From positions 310,001-374,000 of the forward strand of contig NZ_RQFT01000011.1 in assembly GCF_004769525.1 (NCBI RefSeq): a DNA stretch of 64,000 nt, written 5' to 3'. Position numbers and translations under genes: made by a program. The DNA is from Leptospira bouyouniensis (GTDB lineage: Bacteria > Spirochaetota > Leptospiria > Leptospirales > Leptospiraceae). Shown here in pieces: positions 63,127-64,000 of the stretch. How positions within the stretch are numbered: the stretch's first letter is position 1; each line of letters begins with the position of its first letter. Under the pieces are notes generated by a model that had not been told where the DNA came from, did no database searches, and worked only from the letters and a program-made list of their open reading frames with translations.

Positions 63127-64000
63127 ATGAAACGTATCCTTTCTGTCCTTTCCATTTTTTTCACTCTCCAGTGTTCGGTACTTGGTGTTTTACAAGACAA
63201 AATCCCAACACCAGAATTTTCCTTCGAATCCCTGCATATCAAACAAATCACTTTTACAGATATCACATTAGGGATTGAAACATCTGTTTCCAATCCTTAT
63301 CCCGTTTCGCTTCCTAGTTCGCTTTTGGATATGGATATCAACATTGAAGGTATGAAGTTATCAAAAGTAAAAACTGATTTGGGTGCAATCGAAGCAAATA
63401 AAACAAAATCACTTCCTTTGGAAGTAAAATTAACTTATGCAGACCTTTATCAACTTTACAAAAAATTTCCCACAAAACCAATGTTAGAGGTAAGTGCTAA
63501 AGGTAATATGAAAATTCCCATTCCGAAACAATGGCAATTACTCGGAAAGGACTCGATCAATTTTCCTTTTGTCCAAAAGAAAGAAATCCCTGCCGTTTTG
63601 CCAGACGTAGAAATTCGTAATTTTAAAATTCTTATGCCAACAGAATCGGAAATCCTCAGCGCATCAAATACGGATGCTCTCGTTGGTACAACAACCAATT
63701 TCTTAAAAGGATTACTTGGTGGTTCCAAAACGCCTATCACTTCTGCCGCCAAAGCAGGGTTATCTGGTCTAAATTTGAATCTAAAAACAGAATTTGATTT
63801 TGTATTTTCAAACAAAGCTGCATCTACTTTTAATTTAACAGATTTAAAATACAATCTGCAACTAGCTGGAGAAAATTTTCTTACCGGATCTCCAAAGGAA
63901 ATCATTAACCAAGGGAAAGAATCAACTGTGAAAGTTACAAATCAATTCCCTATCGCCTCCATCGGAACATCTCTTTACAAAACAATCCAATCGAAACAGG
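63127..64000 (+). CDS. LEA type 2 (WHy) domain lipoprotein, 3' end missing
   Basis: Open frame from ATG at 63127 to the window edge, about 291 residues seen. The lipoprotein signal KRILSVLSIFFTLQC (Cys16, lipobox TLQC) is followed by one or two LEA-2/WHy-type beta units: ITFTDITLGIETSVSNPYPVSLP (the VxNPxxxxLP pattern) and LGAIEANKTKSLPLEVKLTYADL. Water-stress and envelope roles are proposed for this family; the role here is unknown. The end lies outside the window. Probably downstream of xth on the same strand, with a possible own promoter. Confidence 0.75.
   Translation, partial: MKRILSVLSIFFTLQCSVLGVLQDKIPTPEFSFESLHIKQITFTDITLGIETSVSNPYPVSLPSSLLDMDINIEGMKLSKVKTDLGAIEANKTKSLPLEVKLTYADLYQLYKKFPTKPMLEVSAKGNMKIPIPKQWQLLGKDSINFPFVQKKEIPAVLPDVEIRNFKILMPTESEILSASNTDALVGTTTNFLKGLLGGSKTPITSAAKAGLSGLNLNLKTEFDFVFSNKAASTFNLTDLKYNLQLAGENFLTGSPKEIINQGKESTVKVTNQFPIASIGTSLYKTIQSKQ

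Noticed and set aside
1..64000. Mobile elements, prophage, CRISPR arrays, tRNA or rRNA genes
   Set aside because: No transposase, integrase, capsid or Cas motifs, no regularly spaced repeats and no tRNA-like cloverleaf were seen; the gaps are too short to hold rRNA genes.

Overview
The window is AT-rich, densely packed chromosomal DNA that reads as a spirochaete of the genus Leptospira. This rests on the kind of proteins present: a DUF1574/MBOAT pair, FecR, LysM, fibronectin-like and NHL-repeat envelope proteins, several SpoIIE-type phosphatases, a large adenylate cyclase, spirochaete-style lipoboxes, and a nadD-yqeK-lytR-rsfS cluster behind proA. Genus is an inference from recognised families; species cannot be fixed by eye. 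No rRNA, tRNA, CRISPR array, prophage or insertion sequence was seen. All intergenic gaps are under about 140 bases and several convergent genes overlap at their 3' ends.

Layout. 1-3386: 3' part of proA, then nadD, yqeK, a LytR_C-domain protein and rsfS, a tight plus-strand operon. 3373-9714: a DUF255 thioredoxin-domain protein, a TolC-type channel coupled to an M20 amidohydrolase, and a crotonase-family gene with a palindromic operator candidate and a convergent MarR regulator. 9732-13209: minus-strand run of an atypical thiolase, a GT9 heptosyltransferase-like enzyme and an Xaa-Pro peptidase. 13288-16401: bacterioferritin, a THUMP RNA methyltransferase apparently starting at a non-standard ATA codon, an N-acetylglutamate synthase-like protein and a DCC thioredoxin-like protein. 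16382-19259: a three-gene translationally coupled cassette (KamA-family aminomutase, ATP-grasp ligase, haem-oxygenase-like metalloenzyme). 19342-24006: HAD phosphatase, GerMN protein, diguanylate cyclase with terminator, a lipoprotein, and mqnC of the futalosine menaquinone route. 24129-29982: an EtfD-like ETF:menaquinone oxidoreductase, then a LysM-FecR protein whose ribosome site lies in a long inverted repeat, an Ig-like exported protein and a SpoIIE phosphatase. 29983-38891: prfC, an NHL/VWA-like plus TPR envelope pair, small hypothetical genes, mgsA and two helical proteins. 38962-46345: LptF/LptG-family permease behind miaB, a degenerate J-domain protein, the DUF1574/MBOAT acyl-transfer pair and an RlmI-like methyltransferase. 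46401-56106: a second SpoIIE phosphatase, uppP, a SurA/PrsA-like lipoprotein, mfd, panC and hisD. 56150-62272: membrane adenylate cyclase, FecR/fibronectin protein and a DUF5683-like membrane protein. 62323-64000: exodeoxyribonuclease III and the 5' part of a LEA-type lipoprotein.

Together this is mostly core metabolism and translation interleaved with envelope biogenesis and signalling. Two separate loci share one plan: a FecR-domain protein, an Ig/fibronectin-like protein and a signalling enzyme (phosphatase in one, adenylate cyclase in the other). The best candidates for undescribed biology are these FecR modules, the KamA/ATP-grasp/haem-oxygenase-like cassette, the RNA dyad covering the LysM-FecR start, and the ATA-initiated methyltransferase.
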